NCBI GenBank assembly: GCA_003232385.1
Contig: QIJE01000028.1
Span: forward strand, 155,064 to 219,063
Source: a bacterium
Lineage (GTDB): Bacteria; SZUA-79; Acidulodesulfobacterales; Acidulodesulfobacteraceae
Direction: 5' to 3'
Length of the DNA stretch: 64,000 nt
Shown in pieces: positions 18,570 through 29,506 of this stretch. The first letter of the stretch is position 1; each line of letters starts with the position of its first letter. The translations under genes were made by a program, and so were the position numbers. The notes below the pieces were generated by a model, which saw only the letters and a list, made by a program, of their open reading frames with translations, ran no database searches and was not told where the DNA came from.

Positions 18570-19793
18570 ATGGCATTAGTCAATCCTCACGGCAAGGAAA
18601 AGAAATTAAAGCCCTTATTACTTTCTGGCCCCGAGCTTGAAGATGCAAAGAGTTATGCGAAAACGTTAAAAAAGCTGTCTATGACGTCAAGAGAAACATC
18701 TGATCTCATTATGATGGGAATAGGGGCGTTTACCCCGTTAGAAGGATTTATGGGCAAGAACGACTGGAAAGGTGTTTGTGATAATTTCACTATGGAAGAC
18801 GGAACGTTTTGGCCTATACCCATAACCCTTTCCATTGACAAGGAAATGGCAGCCGATGTTAAAATAGGTGAAGATATAACATTACTTGACTTGGAAACCT
18901 CTGAAATTATGGGAATAATTACGGTAAGTGAGAAATATTCCATCGACAAGGCATATGAGTGCGAGAAGATATTTAAAACGACCGATACGGAGCATCCCGG
19001 GGTTCGAAAAGTTATGGCCCAGGGAGACATTAATGTAGCCGGAAAAGTTAAGGTTTTAAGCGAAAGCTACTATCCCACTAAATTTAAAGACATATATATG
19101 CGTCCCTTAGAAGTTAGAAAAATATTTGAGGAAAAGGGATGGAGTACGGTAGCTGCTTTTCAAACCAGAAATCCAATGCATCGTTCTCACGAATACCTTG
19201 CAAAGGTGGCGATAGAGACTACGGACGGCGTTTTAATCCATCAACTTATCGGTAAGTTGAAGCCGGGCGATATACCAGCAAACGTGAGGGCAGTTGCCAT
19301 TAATACCCTTATAGACAAATATTTTGTGAAAAATACTATCGTGCAGGCAGGCTACCCTATGGAAATGAGATATGCCGGACCGAGAGAAGCGTTACTTCAT
19401 GCGGTTTTCAGGCAAAATTACGGTTGTTCTCACTTGATTGTCGGCAGGGATCACGCAGGAGTAGGGGATTATTACGGACCGTTTGATGCTCATAAAATAT
19501 TTGATGAAATTCCGAAAAATGCTCTTGAATTAAAACCGTTTAAAATGGATTGGACGTTTTATTGCCGTAAGTGCGACGGTATGGCATCGACAAGGACGTG
19601 TCCTCATCCGAAAGAAGACAGGCTTGTTTTAAGTGGAACTATGCTTAGAAAGCTCTTATCGGAAGGACAGGAAATCCCGGATCATTTTTCAAGGATAGAA
19701 GTATTGGCGATATTAAAAGATTATTATGCTTCCCTTTCTAAAGGCGACAAGGTTGACGTCAAGTTGAATAAGGCATCAAGAGGAGAAATATAA
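18570..19793 (+). CDS. sat: Sulfate adenylyltransferase (ATP sulfurylase)
   Basis: [51 protein letters not shown]. Confidence 0.97.
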   Translation: MALVNPHGKEKKLKPLLLSGPELEDAKSYAKTLKKLSMTSRETSDLIMMGIGAFTPLEGFMGKNDWKGVCDNFTMEDGTFWPIPITLSIDKEMAADVKIGEDITLLDLETSEIMGIITVSEKYSIDKAYECEKIFKTTDTEHPGVRKVMAQGDINVAGKVKVLSESYYPTKFKDIYMRPLEVRKIFEEKGWSTVAAFQTRNPMHRSHEYLAKVAIETTDGVLIHQLIGKLKPGDIPANVRAVAINTLIDKYFVKNTIVQAGYPMEMRYAGPREALLHAVFRQNYGCSHLIVGRDHAGVGDYYGPFDAHKIFDEIPKNALELKPFKMDWTFYCRKCDGMASTRTCPHPKEDRLVLSGTMLRKLLSEGQEIPDHFSRIEVLAILKDYYASLSKGDKVDVKLNKASRGEI

Positions 19794-19848
19794 TATAGAG
19801 CGTCATTTTATTTAATAATAATAATAATATAATTAAGGAGGTATGAAA

Positions 19849-20283
19849 ATGCCAAGTTTTGTAATTGCAGAAAAATGCGACGGTTGCAAGGGGAGAGATA
19901 AGACTGCATGTCAATATATCTGCCCTAACGACCTTATGGTCCTCAATAAGGACATGATGAAGGCTTACAACCAGGAACCCGATCAGTGCTGGGAGTGCTA
20001 TAACTGTGTAAAAATATGTCCCCAGTCTGCTGTTGAGATTAGGGCATATCAGGATTTTGCTCCTATGGGTGCTTCTGTTATTCCAATGCGTGGCTCTGAT
20101 TCGATAATGTGGACTATAAAGTATCGGAACGGCAAGATTAAGAGATTTAAGTTTCCGATCAGAACGACACCGGAGGGTGGCATAGATCCGTATCAGGGAA
20201 TACCGGAAGTAATTAACGAGGATTTAAAGAGTGAAATCTTATGCGATGAAATCGGTCAAACGCTTATCGTTCCAAAAAAATAA
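19849..20283 (+). CDS. aprB: Adenylylsulfate reductase beta subunit
   Basis: CDGCKGRDKTACQYICPNDLM and CWECYNCVKICPQSAVEIR. AAGGAGG spacing favours the second ATG (19849) over the ORF start at 19843. Confidence 0.97.
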   Translation: MPSFVIAEKCDGCKGRDKTACQYICPNDLMVLNKDMMKAYNQEPDQCWECYNCVKICPQSAVEIRAYQDFAPMGASVIPMRGSDSIMWTIKYRNGKIKRFKFPIRTTPEGGIDPYQGIPEVINEDLKSEILCDEIGQTLIVPKK

Positions 20284-20350
20284 TATAGAAAGATTAGGAT
20301 TGATCGAATTGTTTTAAAATTAAATTTATAAAATAAGGGGATGATTTGTT

Positions 20351-22273
20351 ATGGCTGAACTAAAGGGTTCAATGACAAGTGCTGAAGTTTTAAACAACTA
20401 CACTATAGAAGAGATCGATACAGATGTTCTGATTGTAGGCGGAGGTATGGTTGGATGCGGAGCGGCATTTGAAATTAAAAAATGGGCTCCGAAAGATATG
20501 AAAATAACTATGGTCGAAAAGGCTGCGATAGATAGAAGCGGAGCCGTTGCAATGGGTCTTTCGGCAATCAATACGTATCTTGGAGACAATACTCCTGAAG
20601 ATTATGTCAAACATGTTGCTAACGACCTAATGGGAATCGTCAGGGAAGATTTAATATACGATGTAGGCAGACATGTCGATGCTTCGGTTAAGTTATTTGA
20701 AAAATTAGGGCTTCCTATATTTAAAGAAGAAGAGAACGGCAAAAGCATTGAAGAGGGTGGTAAGCCTCTTAGAGCGGGAAGATGGCAGATAATGATACAC
20801 GGAGAGTCTTATAAGGTTCTTGTTGCCGAAGCTGCAAGGAAAGCAATTGGTAATGAAAATATTTATGAAAGGATTTTTATAACAGAACTTCTTATGGACG
20901 AAAAGCATGAAAATAGGGTTGCGGGTGCAATTGGTTTCAGCTTGAGAGAAGCGAAGATTTATATATTTAAAGCGAAATCCGTAATTATGGCTTGCGGCGG
21001 AGCGGTCAATGTTTTTAGGCCGAGGTCTCAGGCGGAAGGAATGGGAAGAACATGGTATGCTATATGGAATGCCGGTTCTACATATGCAATGGGATATGAA
21101 GCCGGAGCGGAAATGACGACTATGGAAAACAGGTTTGTCCCTAATAGGTTCAAAGACGGTTACGGTCCTGTAGGCGCATGGTTTACCCTGTTTAAAGCGA
21201 GGGTCCTAAATGCACACGGTGAGGATTATATGCAAAAGTGGGGAGATATGCTTAAGGATTTCCCTCCGTACGGTCTTGCTAAGGTTCCGGCAACATGCCT
21301 TTGGAACCATGTTATGTTAAAGGATTGGATGGAAGGTAACGGCCCGTTTTATATGAATACGTCGGGAGCCATGAAGGCTCTTTTTGAAACGCTTCCTGAA
21401 AAAAGAAAAAAATCGCTTGAAGCCGATGCATGGGAAGATTTCTTGGATATGACAGTTTCGCAGGCCGGAATTTGGGCTGCAAATGACATTGATCCTGCAG
21501 AGACTAATTCTGAAGTTATGCCGACAGAGCCATATTTTCTCGGTTCGCATTCCGGAGCATGTGGAATGTGGGTTAGCGGACCTGCTGATCTTTCACCGAA
21601 AGAATATCAATGGGGCTATAACCGTATGACAACCGTAAACGGTCTTTTCACCGGCGGAGACGGCGTTGGAGCTTCGGGTCATAAATTTTCATCCGGTTCC
21701 TATGCAGAGGGAAGAATTGCTGCAAAATCTGCCGTAAGGTTTGTTTTGGACGATTCGGGATTTACTCCTACCGTTCATACCGACATTAAGGTTATTGCCG
21801 AAAAGATATACGGGCCTATGATTACGTATGAAAAGTTTAAGGGTTATTCAACCGAGCCGAATATTAATCCGAATTATATTAGGCCGAGACTGTATCTTTT
21901 CAGGTTGAATAAACTTATGGATGAGTATGTTGCCGGTACTTCTACATTCTATAGAACAAGTGAAGCAAATCTTTTGAAAGGATTGGAACTCCTGAATAAA
22001 CTCAAGGAAGATTCATCTAAACTTGCTGCTTCTAATCTGCACGAGTTAATGAGGGCATGGGAAAATTACCATAGGTCTGTTGTCGGAGAGCTCCATTTAA
22101 GGCACGTATTATTTAGGGAAGAAACCAGATACCCCGGCTTCTATTACAGAACGGATCGTCCTAAGTTAGACGAAAAGAACTGGAAATTATTTGTTAATTC
22201 CAAACTTAATAAGACTACGGGACAACCGGAATTATTCAAAAAGCCGTATATTGAGTTAGTTCCTAAGGACTAA
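20351..22273 (+). CDS. aprA: Adenylylsulfate reductase alpha subunit
   Basis: DVLIVGGGMVGCGAAFEIKKW, MENRFVPNRFKDGYGPVGAWF, GSHSGACGMWVSGP...FTGGDGVGASGHKFSSGSYAEGRIAAK. Confidence 0.98.
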   Translation: MAELKGSMTSAEVLNNYTIEEIDTDVLIVGGGMVGCGAAFEIKKWAPKDMKITMVEKAAIDRSGAVAMGLSAINTYLGDNTPEDYVKHVANDLMGIVREDLIYDVGRHVDASVKLFEKLGLPIFKEEENGKSIEEGGKPLRAGRWQIMIHGESYKVLVAEAARKAIGNENIYERIFITELLMDEKHENRVAGAIGFSLREAKIYIFKAKSVIMACGGAVNVFRPRSQAEGMGRTWYAIWNAGSTYAMGYEAGAEMTTMENRFVPNRFKDGYGPVGAWFTLFKARVLNAHGEDYMQKWGDMLKDFPPYGLAKVPATCLWNHVMLKDWMEGNGPFYMNTSGAMKALFETLPEKRKKSLEADAWEDFLDMTVSQAGIWAANDIDPAETNSEVMPTEPYFLGSHSGACGMWVSGPADLSPKEYQWGYNRMTTVNGLFTGGDGVGASGHKFSSGSYAEGRIAAKSAVRFVLDDSGFTPTVHTDIKVIAEKIYGPMITYEKFKGYSTEPNINPNYIRPRLYLFRLNKLMDEYVAGTSTFYRTSEANLLKGLELLNKLKEDSSKLAASNLHELMRAWENYHRSVVGELHLRHVLFREETRYPGFYYRTDRPKLDEKNWKLFVNSKLNKTTGQPELFKKPYIELVPKD

Positions 22274-22316
22274 GTCGGTTTAGCGATAAACTGTTACTAA
22301 TGATACACGATATAGC

Positions 22317-22362
22317 ATTTTCTCTCTCTCCTTCGTTTGTAAAGGGAGAGGGAGAAAAGTTT
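22317..22362 (+). terminator. Intrinsic terminator after aprA
   Basis: TTTTCTCTCTCTCCTT ... AAGGGAGAGGGAGAAAA hairpin (about 16 bp with G-U pairs) followed by GTTTTTT. Confidence 0.85.
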
Positions 22363-22441
22363 TTTAGCCCGTTTCAATAGGGATGTTTAAAAACGGTTAA
22401 AGTTTGTATTTAATTAGAATCTTAGCAATGGAGATTTAAAG

Positions 22442-23746
22442 TTGAGTAAGTCAAATAATGAAAATCCTGTTCTTATAATCGGCGGAGGGCATAGCGGGGT
22501 TTCGACTGCTCTTGAAATTACGGAGGCAGCCAATAAAAAAGTTTATATAGTCGAAAAAAAGCATTACATAGGCGGAAGAGTTTTACAAATGTATAAGTAT
22601 TTTCCTAAGTTGTGTCCGCCGTTTTGTGGATTTGAGATAAACGTTAAACGAATAAAATCTTCAATTTCCGACAATATAGAGTTTTTTGTTTCATCCGTCG
22701 TAGAAGAAATAAATAAGGAAAAAAATGGAAACGGATATACGGTTAAAATTAGACAAAAACCGCAGTATATAAATGATAACTGCACAATTTGCGGGGAATG
22801 CGTCGCGGCATGTCCGGAGAGCAGGCCTAACGATTTTAACTATGATATGGATATGACGAAGGCTATATATCTTCCTAATATATCGGCATTTCCGTCGAAG
22901 TATGCCGTAGATGATGAATACTGCAAATTTTCTTCGTGTAAAAAGTGCGAAGAAGCGTGTAAATATAGTGCGATTGATCTTAATGCGAAAGAGAATACTT
23001 TTGAGATTAATGTTTCGAATATTATTTTTGCTACAGGCTGGAAACCTTACAGCGTTGAGAAATTGAAAAATTTAGGTTTCGGTAAGTTTAAAAATGTCAT
23101 TACAAACGTAATGATGGAAAGACTGGCTGCGGATAGCGGTCCGACGAAAGGTAAAATATTAAGACCGTCGGACAATAAAAATGTTAACAATGTAGTTTTT
23201 ATTCAGTGTGCCGGTTCAAGAAATGAAAAACACCTTCCTTACTGCTCGGCAGTTTGCTGTATGGCTTCTTTAAAACAGGCGCTTTATTTGAGGGATAAAA
23301 ATCCGTCGTCTTCCCCGACTATTTTTTATATAGACTTAAGGACTCCCGGAAGATACGAAAAATTTCTCAACAAAGCCGTATGTGATGAAAATATTAAATT
23401 TAATAAGGGTGTTGTAGGGAAAATATCCGAGGACCATGCGTCCGGCGATCTCATACTTGACGTAGAAGATATACTTTCAGGTAAGAAAATAAAATTTAAG
23501 ACTGAAATGGTGGTTCTGGCTGCAGGGATGTATCCTAACATAAAAGACGATTTAAGCGAGATAAAAATAGGCGACGATGTCAAAATAGATTTAGATGAGA
23601 ACGGGTTTATATTCAACGAAAACTTTGCAGGCGGTATTTTTTCCGCCGGAGTTGCCAAGTTCCCTTTGGATGTCTATATGTCCGGTCAATCGGCAACGTC
23701 AGCGGCACTTTCCGTACTTCAATACGATCATAATATCGATAAATAA
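22442..23746 (+). CDS. qmoA: Quinone-interacting membrane-bound oxidoreductase subunit QmoA (HdrA-like)
   Basis: VLIIGGGHSGVSTALEITEA, GGRVLQMYKYFPKLCPPFCGFEINVKRI, CTICGECVAACPESRPNDF, CAGSRNEKHLPYCSAVCCMASLKQA. TTG start. Confidence 0.94.
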   Translation: MSKSNNENPVLIIGGGHSGVSTALEITEAANKKVYIVEKKHYIGGRVLQMYKYFPKLCPPFCGFEINVKRIKSSISDNIEFFVSSVVEEINKEKNGNGYTVKIRQKPQYINDNCTICGECVAACPESRPNDFNYDMDMTKAIYLPNISAFPSKYAVDDEYCKFSSCKKCEEACKYSAIDLNAKENTFEINVSNIIFATGWKPYSVEKLKNLGFGKFKNVITNVMMERLAADSGPTKGKILRPSDNKNVNNVVFIQCAGSRNEKHLPYCSAVCCMASLKQALYLRDKNPSSSPTIFYIDLRTPGRYEKFLNKAVCDENIKFNKGVVGKISEDHASGDLILDVEDILSGKKIKFKTEMVVLAAGMYPNIKDDLSEIKIGDDVKIDLDENGFIFNENFAGGIFSAGVAKFPLDVYMSGQSATSAALSVLQYDHNIDK

Positions 23747-23824
23747 TATAAGCAAAGTAAAAACAAAGTAGGCGACAGGTAAAAGTAAATAAGGATATAG
23801 ATATAGTTTTAATAAGGAGTGAAA

Positions 23825-26128
23825 ATGGATAATAATGTAGGGGTTTATGTTTGTTCCGGATGTGATATAGGAAAAAGTCTTAACGTGGAAAGACTTATTA
23901 ATACCGCAAATGATGCTAAACCGGCTGTATGTATGAGTCATGAATTTCTTTGCGGAGGAGAAGGCGTAAGCCTCATAAAAAAAGACATTACCGAAAAATC
24001 AATTAACAAGGTGGTAATAGTCGCATGCTCTATGCGCTCAAAGCAGGATGTATTTAATTTCGATCCATTGTCTATATATACCGAAAGAGTTAACATTAGA
24101 GAGCATGTTGTAAGGATAAGTCCTCCCAATAACGACAATACTCAATCCCTTGCCGAAGACTATATAAATATGGGAATTGCCAAGGCTAAGAAGGCCGAAC
24201 CCCCGGTGCCGCTTATTCAGGATCTGAATAAAACGATTCTTGTTGTCGGCGGCGGCGTAACGGGTCTTAACTCGGCAATAAATTCCGCTAAAGCGGGATA
24301 TAATGTCGTATTAGTTGAAAAGAAGCCTAATTTTGGCGGTTTTCCGTATTCAAAGTATAAGAAATGGGAAACCAAACCCCCTTTTGATAAGAATGTTTAC
24401 ATAAAGGAGGGTCTTGACCGGCTTATAGGCGAAGTTGAAGCTTCAAATAATATCAAAATTTATAAAAATTCTAAAATAAGGTCAATATCCGGTGCTCCGG
24501 GAAGATTTAGCGTTGAAATAGAACCGGCGAATGAAAATGATAAGGTCGATGTAGCAAATGAGGATGTCGGGGCTGTTGTCGTTGCGACCGGTTGGAAGCC
24601 TTATGAAGCAAAAAAATTGGATTATTTAGGTTACGGTTTGTCGCCTGATATTTTGACGAACGTGGAGCTTGAAGAACTTTACTCCGACTTATATCAGGAC
24701 GGCAAAAATGAAAATTTTACCGTTAGCAGAAAGTCTAACAATGAGCAGGTTAAGTCTATTGCTTTCATACAATGTGCGGGTTCGAGAGATGAAAATCACC
24801 TGCCTTATTGTTCTACTGTTTGCTGTATGTCTTCCCTTAAGGAAGCCGCTCTGATTAGAAAGAATAATCCGGATGCGAATATTTATATAATATATAGAGA
24901 TATAAGAACTCTTGGAGAATACGAGAATTTTTATAGGAAGATGCAGGACGATGAAAGAATCTTTATGGTTAAAGGGGTTATCTCCGGCGTATCTTACGAT
25001 AAGACAAATAATATTATAGATTTAAATGTAAAGGATACGCTTTTTAAGGGAGATATAACTTTAAATGTCGAAATGGTTGTGCTGGCTGCAGGAATGGTTC
25101 CTAATTCCGGTGAAGTCGCCATTAGCGGAGAGATGAAAGCAGAAGTAAATAACGGTTCCGACGAAACGCAGGGGGCATCTTGCGAAGCGGCAGACCCCGA
25201 CATGTCGGCACAGGTTGCTAAAAGCGGAATATTGAATCTTACATACAGGCAGGGCAAGGAGATGCCGGATCTTGTTTACGGTTTTCCGGATTCTAATTTT
25301 ATATGTTTTCCTTATGAATCAAGGAGAACGGGTATATATTCGGCGGGTTCCGTCAGGGCGCCTATGGATACTGTTTTTTCCGTCGATGATGCAAAGGGTG
25401 CGACCTTGAAAGCGATACAATGCATCGAACAGACCTCAAAGGGCAGAGCGGTGCATCCTCGTTCTAACGATATGACATATCCTTTGTTTGATTTGTCGCG
25501 GTGCACACAGTGTAAAAGGTGTACTGAGGAGTGTCCGTTCGGCGCAATTGACGAAGACGAAAAAGGGACGCCCGAGCCTAATCCGGAAAGATGCAGGAGA
25601 TGCGGAGTTTGTATGGGCGCATGCCCGGTAAGAATAATATCTTTTAAGAATTATTCTCCGGATATTGTAGCGTCTATGATAAAAAGTCTTTATATTCCGG
25701 AAGAAGAGGAGGACGATAATTACAGGATTCTCGTGTTCGCATGTGAAAACGATGCCTATCCTGCGTTTGATGTATTAGGTATTAACAAAATGAATTTATC
25801 GTCTAATATAAGAGTAATACCCGTCAGATGTTTAGGCTCCATAAATAACGTCTGGTATGCCGATGCTCTATCTAAGGGCATAGACGGAATATTATTGCTG
25901 GGTTGCAAATACGGTGATGATTATCAGTGCCATTTTACGAAAGGTTCGGAGCTTGCGTCTTACAGAATGGTAAATCTTAAGGAAACTCTCACAAGGCTTG
26001 TTCTCGAAGAAGAAAGAATAAAACAAATTCAACTTGAATTCTCCGATTACATGAAACTTCCGGAAATAGTGGAAGATTTCGTAAATACGATAAAATCACT
26101 CGGACCTAATCCATATAAAGGTTTTTGA
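23825..26128 (+). CDS. qmoB: QmoB (HdrA-like with C-terminal MvhD-like domain)
   Basis: VYVCSGCDIG, VVGGGVTGLNSAINSAKAGYNVVLVEK, CTQCKRCTEECPFGAI...CRRCGVCMGACPVRII, C-terminal LGCKYGDDYQCHFTKGS. GGAG spacing favours the ATG at 23825 over the ORF start (GTG, 23819). Confidence 0.94.
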   Translation: MDNNVGVYVCSGCDIGKSLNVERLINTANDAKPAVCMSHEFLCGGEGVSLIKKDITEKSINKVVIVACSMRSKQDVFNFDPLSIYTERVNIREHVVRISPPNNDNTQSLAEDYINMGIAKAKKAEPPVPLIQDLNKTILVVGGGVTGLNSAINSAKAGYNVVLVEKKPNFGGFPYSKYKKWETKPPFDKNVYIKEGLDRLIGEVEASNNIKIYKNSKIRSISGAPGRFSVEIEPANENDKVDVANEDVGAVVVATGWKPYEAKKLDYLGYGLSPDILTNVELEELYSDLYQDGKNENFTVSRKSNNEQVKSIAFIQCAGSRDENHLPYCSTVCCMSSLKEAALIRKNNPDANIYIIYRDIRTLGEYENFYRKMQDDERIFMVKGVISGVSYDKTNNIIDLNVKDTLFKGDITLNVEMVVLAAGMVPNSGEVAISGEMKAEVNNGSDETQGASCEAADPDMSAQVAKSGILNLTYRQGKEMPDLVYGFPDSNFICFPYESRRTGIYSAGSVRAPMDTVFSVDDAKGATLKAIQCIEQTSKGRAVHPRSNDMTYPLFDLSRCTQCKRCTEECPFGAIDEDEKGTPEPNPERCRRCGVCMGACPVRIISFKNYSPDIVASMIKSLYIPEEEEDDNYRILVFACENDAYPAFDVLGINKMNLSSNIRVIPVRCLGSINNVWYADALSKGIDGILLLGCKYGDDYQCHFTKGSELASYRMVNLKETLTRLVLEEERIKQIQLEFSDYMKLPEIVEDFVNTIKSLGPNPYKGF

Positions 26129-26140
26129 TAGGAGGTTAAA

Positions 26141-27316
26141 TTGGAAAATATTATTATAAAGACCGATAATAGCTTAGTAAGTTATATAAAAAACGTTGGC
26201 GAAAGCAATTTCAAGAAATGTTTCCAGTGCGGAACATGTTCGGCGGTTTGCCCATTGTCTACGGAAGACAACCCCTTTCCTCGGAAAGAGATGATATGGG
26301 CAGGGTGGGGGTTGAAAGAGAAATTGACAAGCGATTTGGATCCGTGGTTATGTTATTATTGCGGTGAGTGTTCAAAAAATTGCCCGAGAAACGCCGAGCC
26401 CGGAGAATTAATGATGTCGCTTCGTCGCTTTCTTGTGGGCGCTTATGACTGGACCGGAATATCAAGGCTTTTATACGGCTCCAAATATGCGGAATATATT
26501 GCACTATTTATAGTGGCACTCATTGTTTTTATCGAATGGGCCATCCTTTTCGGATTATCACCCGCTGCGGGGCTTACGATAAACCAAGCGGTATCTCCGG
26601 ATAAGGTAGATTATTTTTTTGACTGGCCGATGACCGTATTTTTAGGGGCTATGCTCACGTCGTTTATTTACAATATGTACCGCAAAACCGTTTTAAGCGA
26701 TAGCAGCGTTAAGATTCCTTTCAAGCTTTATTTTACGGAAGGGTGGTCGCTGATGTTTAATTTCTTTACACAATACAGGTATGCAAAATGCGACGACGGA
26801 GAAGAATCTTTCTTTAAAAAACTTGCGGACGGAAAGTATAATTTCTGGCTTACGCATCTGTTTCTTATGATAAGTTACGTTGCATTATTTATCGGTATTG
26901 TCTTCTTTTTGAACTGGTTCCAAGAGGAGAACAGCTTTCCGTTTCTCCATATAATTCTATTCGATTATTTTGCAAGCATCGGACTCATATTCGGAACCGT
27001 TTATTTCGTGATTAAAAGGTTTACTAAAAAAATAGAGAGGAGCAAGTTTTCTCACCATACGGATTGGATGTTTATAATACTTCTTTTTTTGACTGCTCTT
27101 ACCGGAATTATACTGCGGGCGGTTATAGTTTATAAATTTCCTACTGCGTTAATATTTTACGTATATTTAGTTCATTTACTGATTTTATTGCCAATGTTGG
27201 TTATAGAAGTGCCGTTTTCCAAGTGGTCTCATTTAGCATACAGACCCGTAGCCGTATACTTTGCTAATTTAAAAGAGAAGGCCAAGAATTTGGGCAATGT
27301 CGAAACAACCGATTAG
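26141..27316 (+). CDS. qmoC: QmoC (HdrC/HdrE-like, heme-b membrane subunit)
   Basis: CFQCGTCSAVCPLSTEDNPFPRKEMIWAGWG, CYYCGECSKNCPRNAEPGELMMSLRR, then TM domain. TTG start after AGGAGG. Confidence 0.94.
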   Translation: MENIIIKTDNSLVSYIKNVGESNFKKCFQCGTCSAVCPLSTEDNPFPRKEMIWAGWGLKEKLTSDLDPWLCYYCGECSKNCPRNAEPGELMMSLRRFLVGAYDWTGISRLLYGSKYAEYIALFIVALIVFIEWAILFGLSPAAGLTINQAVSPDKVDYFFDWPMTVFLGAMLTSFIYNMYRKTVLSDSSVKIPFKLYFTEGWSLMFNFFTQYRYAKCDDGEESFFKKLADGKYNFWLTHLFLMISYVALFIGIVFFLNWFQEENSFPFLHIILFDYFASIGLIFGTVYFVIKRFTKKIERSKFSHHTDWMFIILLFLTALTGIILRAVIVYKFPTALIFYVYLVHLLILLPMLVIEVPFSKWSHLAYRPVAVYFANLKEKAKNLGNVETTD

Positions 27317-27379
27317 CGTTAGTAATTATTAATAATTTAATATGATTGATTCATTTAAATCTTAATTAGGAGGATGGTT

Positions 27380-29449
27380 ATGAACGTTTTTGACGGCACC
27401 ATGATTTTTGGAATCATTGCCGGTTTAATCGCCGTTATTTACAGTGTGACGGTAACGATATGGGCAATGAAACACGAAGAGGGTTCCGAAAAAATGAAGC
27501 AGATTGCGAGGGCTATCCAAGAGGGTGCGACGGCTTTTCTTAACAGGCAGTATAAAACTGTTGCAATTGTGGGAATTATTATTTTTGCGTTAATATGGTT
27601 AGGCGGAATTTGGATTCAGCAGTTTGGAATCTTAACGGCGTCCGGTTTCTTGCTCGGTGCTATTTTATCCGCTTTGGCTGGATATTTAGGAATGTTTAAT
27701 GCCGTAAGGGCCAATGTAAGAACTGCCCAAATAGCACATAAGGGTATAAGAGCTGCATTGCAGTTTGCGTTTAAAGGCGGTTCTGTTACCGGTTTAATGG
27801 TACTCGGCCTCGGAGTTTTGGGAATATCTCTCTTTTCGCTTGTAGCATATTCTATCGGCGGTATAGACGTAGTTATGGATTCATTAATAGGCTATGCCTT
27901 CGGTTGCAGCCTTATAAGCGTTTTTGCAAGGTTGGGCGGCGGAATTTATACTAAAGCAGCGGATGTAGGCGCAGACCTTGTCGGCAAAGTAGAGGCGGGA
28001 ATACCGGAAGACGATCCGAGAAACCCTGCCGTTATAGCCGATCAGGTTGGTGATAACGTGGGTGATTGCGCCGGAATGGCTGCGGATATTTTTGAAACAT
28101 TTGCTGTTACAATAATAGCGGCTATGCTGTTAGCCTTTACTATTTTTCATAATAGCGGTACTCATGATTTATTGAGGGCGATTCTTTATCCGTTAATACT
28201 TGGCGGTATCGCCGTGTTTTCTTCTATAATAGGAGTGTTTTTCGTAAGTGCCCCCACAAAAGAAAAAATTATGCAGGGGTTGTACAAGGGAATAATTGTT
28301 ACGGGTATAATTTCAGCCGTCTTTTATTACTTCTTTACAATGATTTTCATGAAAGGCGTAGGGCATTATCCTACTATTAATTATTTTTATTCGGCCATGG
28401 TAGGGCTTGTTCTTACGGGTCTTATAATTGTTATTACCGATTATTTCACATCAACGAGTTTTTCTCCCGTTAAATCGATCGCAAAGGCATCGACTACAGG
28501 GCATGCTACTAATATTATATCAGGGCTTGCCGTCGGGCAAATGTCTACGGCCCTCCCGGTTATCGCAATCGTATTCAGTATTCTTGTCTCTTATATCTTT
28601 GCGGGCTTTTACGGGATTGCGATTGCCGCGGCCAGTATGCTTTCAATGGCCGGAATGATTATAGCGGTAGATTCTTTTGGTCCTATTACCGATAATGCGG
28701 GCGGTATTGCCGAGATGTGCAATCTTTCCGAGGACGTTAGAGAAACTACCGATGCACTTGATGCCGTAGGTAATACTACTAAAGCGGTAACTAAGGGTTA
28801 TGCAATTAGTTCCGCCGCTATTGCCGCAATAGTGCTTTTCGGCGAATATTCAAAATTAATAGGGGGCGGTTTGGTACATTATTCGTTTTCTATTTCCGAG
28901 CCCAGAGTTTTAATAGGGCTTTTATTGGGAGCAATGCTTCCGTTTCTTTTCGCATCGCTTGCCATGAAAGCAGTCGGAAGCGCTGCCGGCGATATAGTCG
29001 ATGAAGTTAGAAGGCAGTTTAAAGAGATGCCGGGCATTATGAAAGGAACGACTAAGCCCGAATATGGAAAATGCGTAGATATAGTTACAAAATCTTCATT
29101 AAAACAGATGGTTCTGCCTGCGTTTATACCTATTGCGGGTCCGATAATTTTCGGCTTGTTGCTTGGGCCTCAGGTGCTCGGCGGGTTATTGTTGGGAACC
29201 ATCATATCAGGGCTTTTCGTAGCTATTTCAATGACAAGTGGCGGTGCGGCATGGGATAACGCAAAAAAACTTATTGAGACCGGATTATACGGCGGTAAGG
29301 GCAGCGAGGCTCATAAGGCCGCGATTACGGGAGACACCGTCGGCGATCCATATAAGGATACGGCGGGACCGGCTATAAATCCCATGATAAAGGTCGTAAA
29401 TATCTTTACTATCTTAATAATTCCGATAGTCTTGCTTTTGTGGCATTAA
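27380..29449 (+). CDS. hppA: Membrane-bound proton-translocating pyrophosphatase, K+-independent signature
   Basis: IPEDDPRNPAVIADQVGDNVGDCAGMAADIFE, DNAGGIAEM, GNTTKAVTKG, GDTVGDPYKDTAGPAINPMIKV. Confidence 0.97.
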   Translation: MNVFDGTMIFGIIAGLIAVIYSVTVTIWAMKHEEGSEKMKQIARAIQEGATAFLNRQYKTVAIVGIIIFALIWLGGIWIQQFGILTASGFLLGAILSALAGYLGMFNAVRANVRTAQIAHKGIRAALQFAFKGGSVTGLMVLGLGVLGISLFSLVAYSIGGIDVVMDSLIGYAFGCSLISVFARLGGGIYTKAADVGADLVGKVEAGIPEDDPRNPAVIADQVGDNVGDCAGMAADIFETFAVTIIAAMLLAFTIFHNSGTHDLLRAILYPLILGGIAVFSSIIGVFFVSAPTKEKIMQGLYKGIIVTGIISAVFYYFFTMIFMKGVGHYPTINYFYSAMVGLVLTGLIIVITDYFTSTSFSPVKSIAKASTTGHATNIISGLAVGQMSTALPVIAIVFSILVSYIFAGFYGIAIAAASMLSMAGMIIAVDSFGPITDNAGGIAEMCNLSEDVRETTDALDAVGNTTKAVTKGYAISSAAIAAIVLFGEYSKLIGGGLVHYSFSISEPRVLIGLLLGAMLPFLFASLAMKAVGSAAGDIVDEVRRQFKEMPGIMKGTTKPEYGKCVDIVTKSSLKQMVLPAFIPIAGPIIFGLLLGPQVLGGLLLGTIISGLFVAISMTSGGAAWDNAKKLIETGLYGGKGSEAHKAAITGDTVGDPYKDTAGPAINPMIKVVNIFTILIIPIVLLLWH

Positions 29450-29476
29450 TTCAATATCGAATTTTAATATAGATTT

Positions 29477-29506
29477 AAAAGGTGGGATAATATCCCACCT
29501 TTTTTG
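29477..29506 (+). terminator. Intrinsic terminator closing the dsr-sat-apr-qmo-hppA series
   Basis: AAAAGGTGGGATAATATCCCACCTTTTTT: GGTGGGA/TCCCACC stem flanked by A-run and T-run. Confidence 0.93.
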
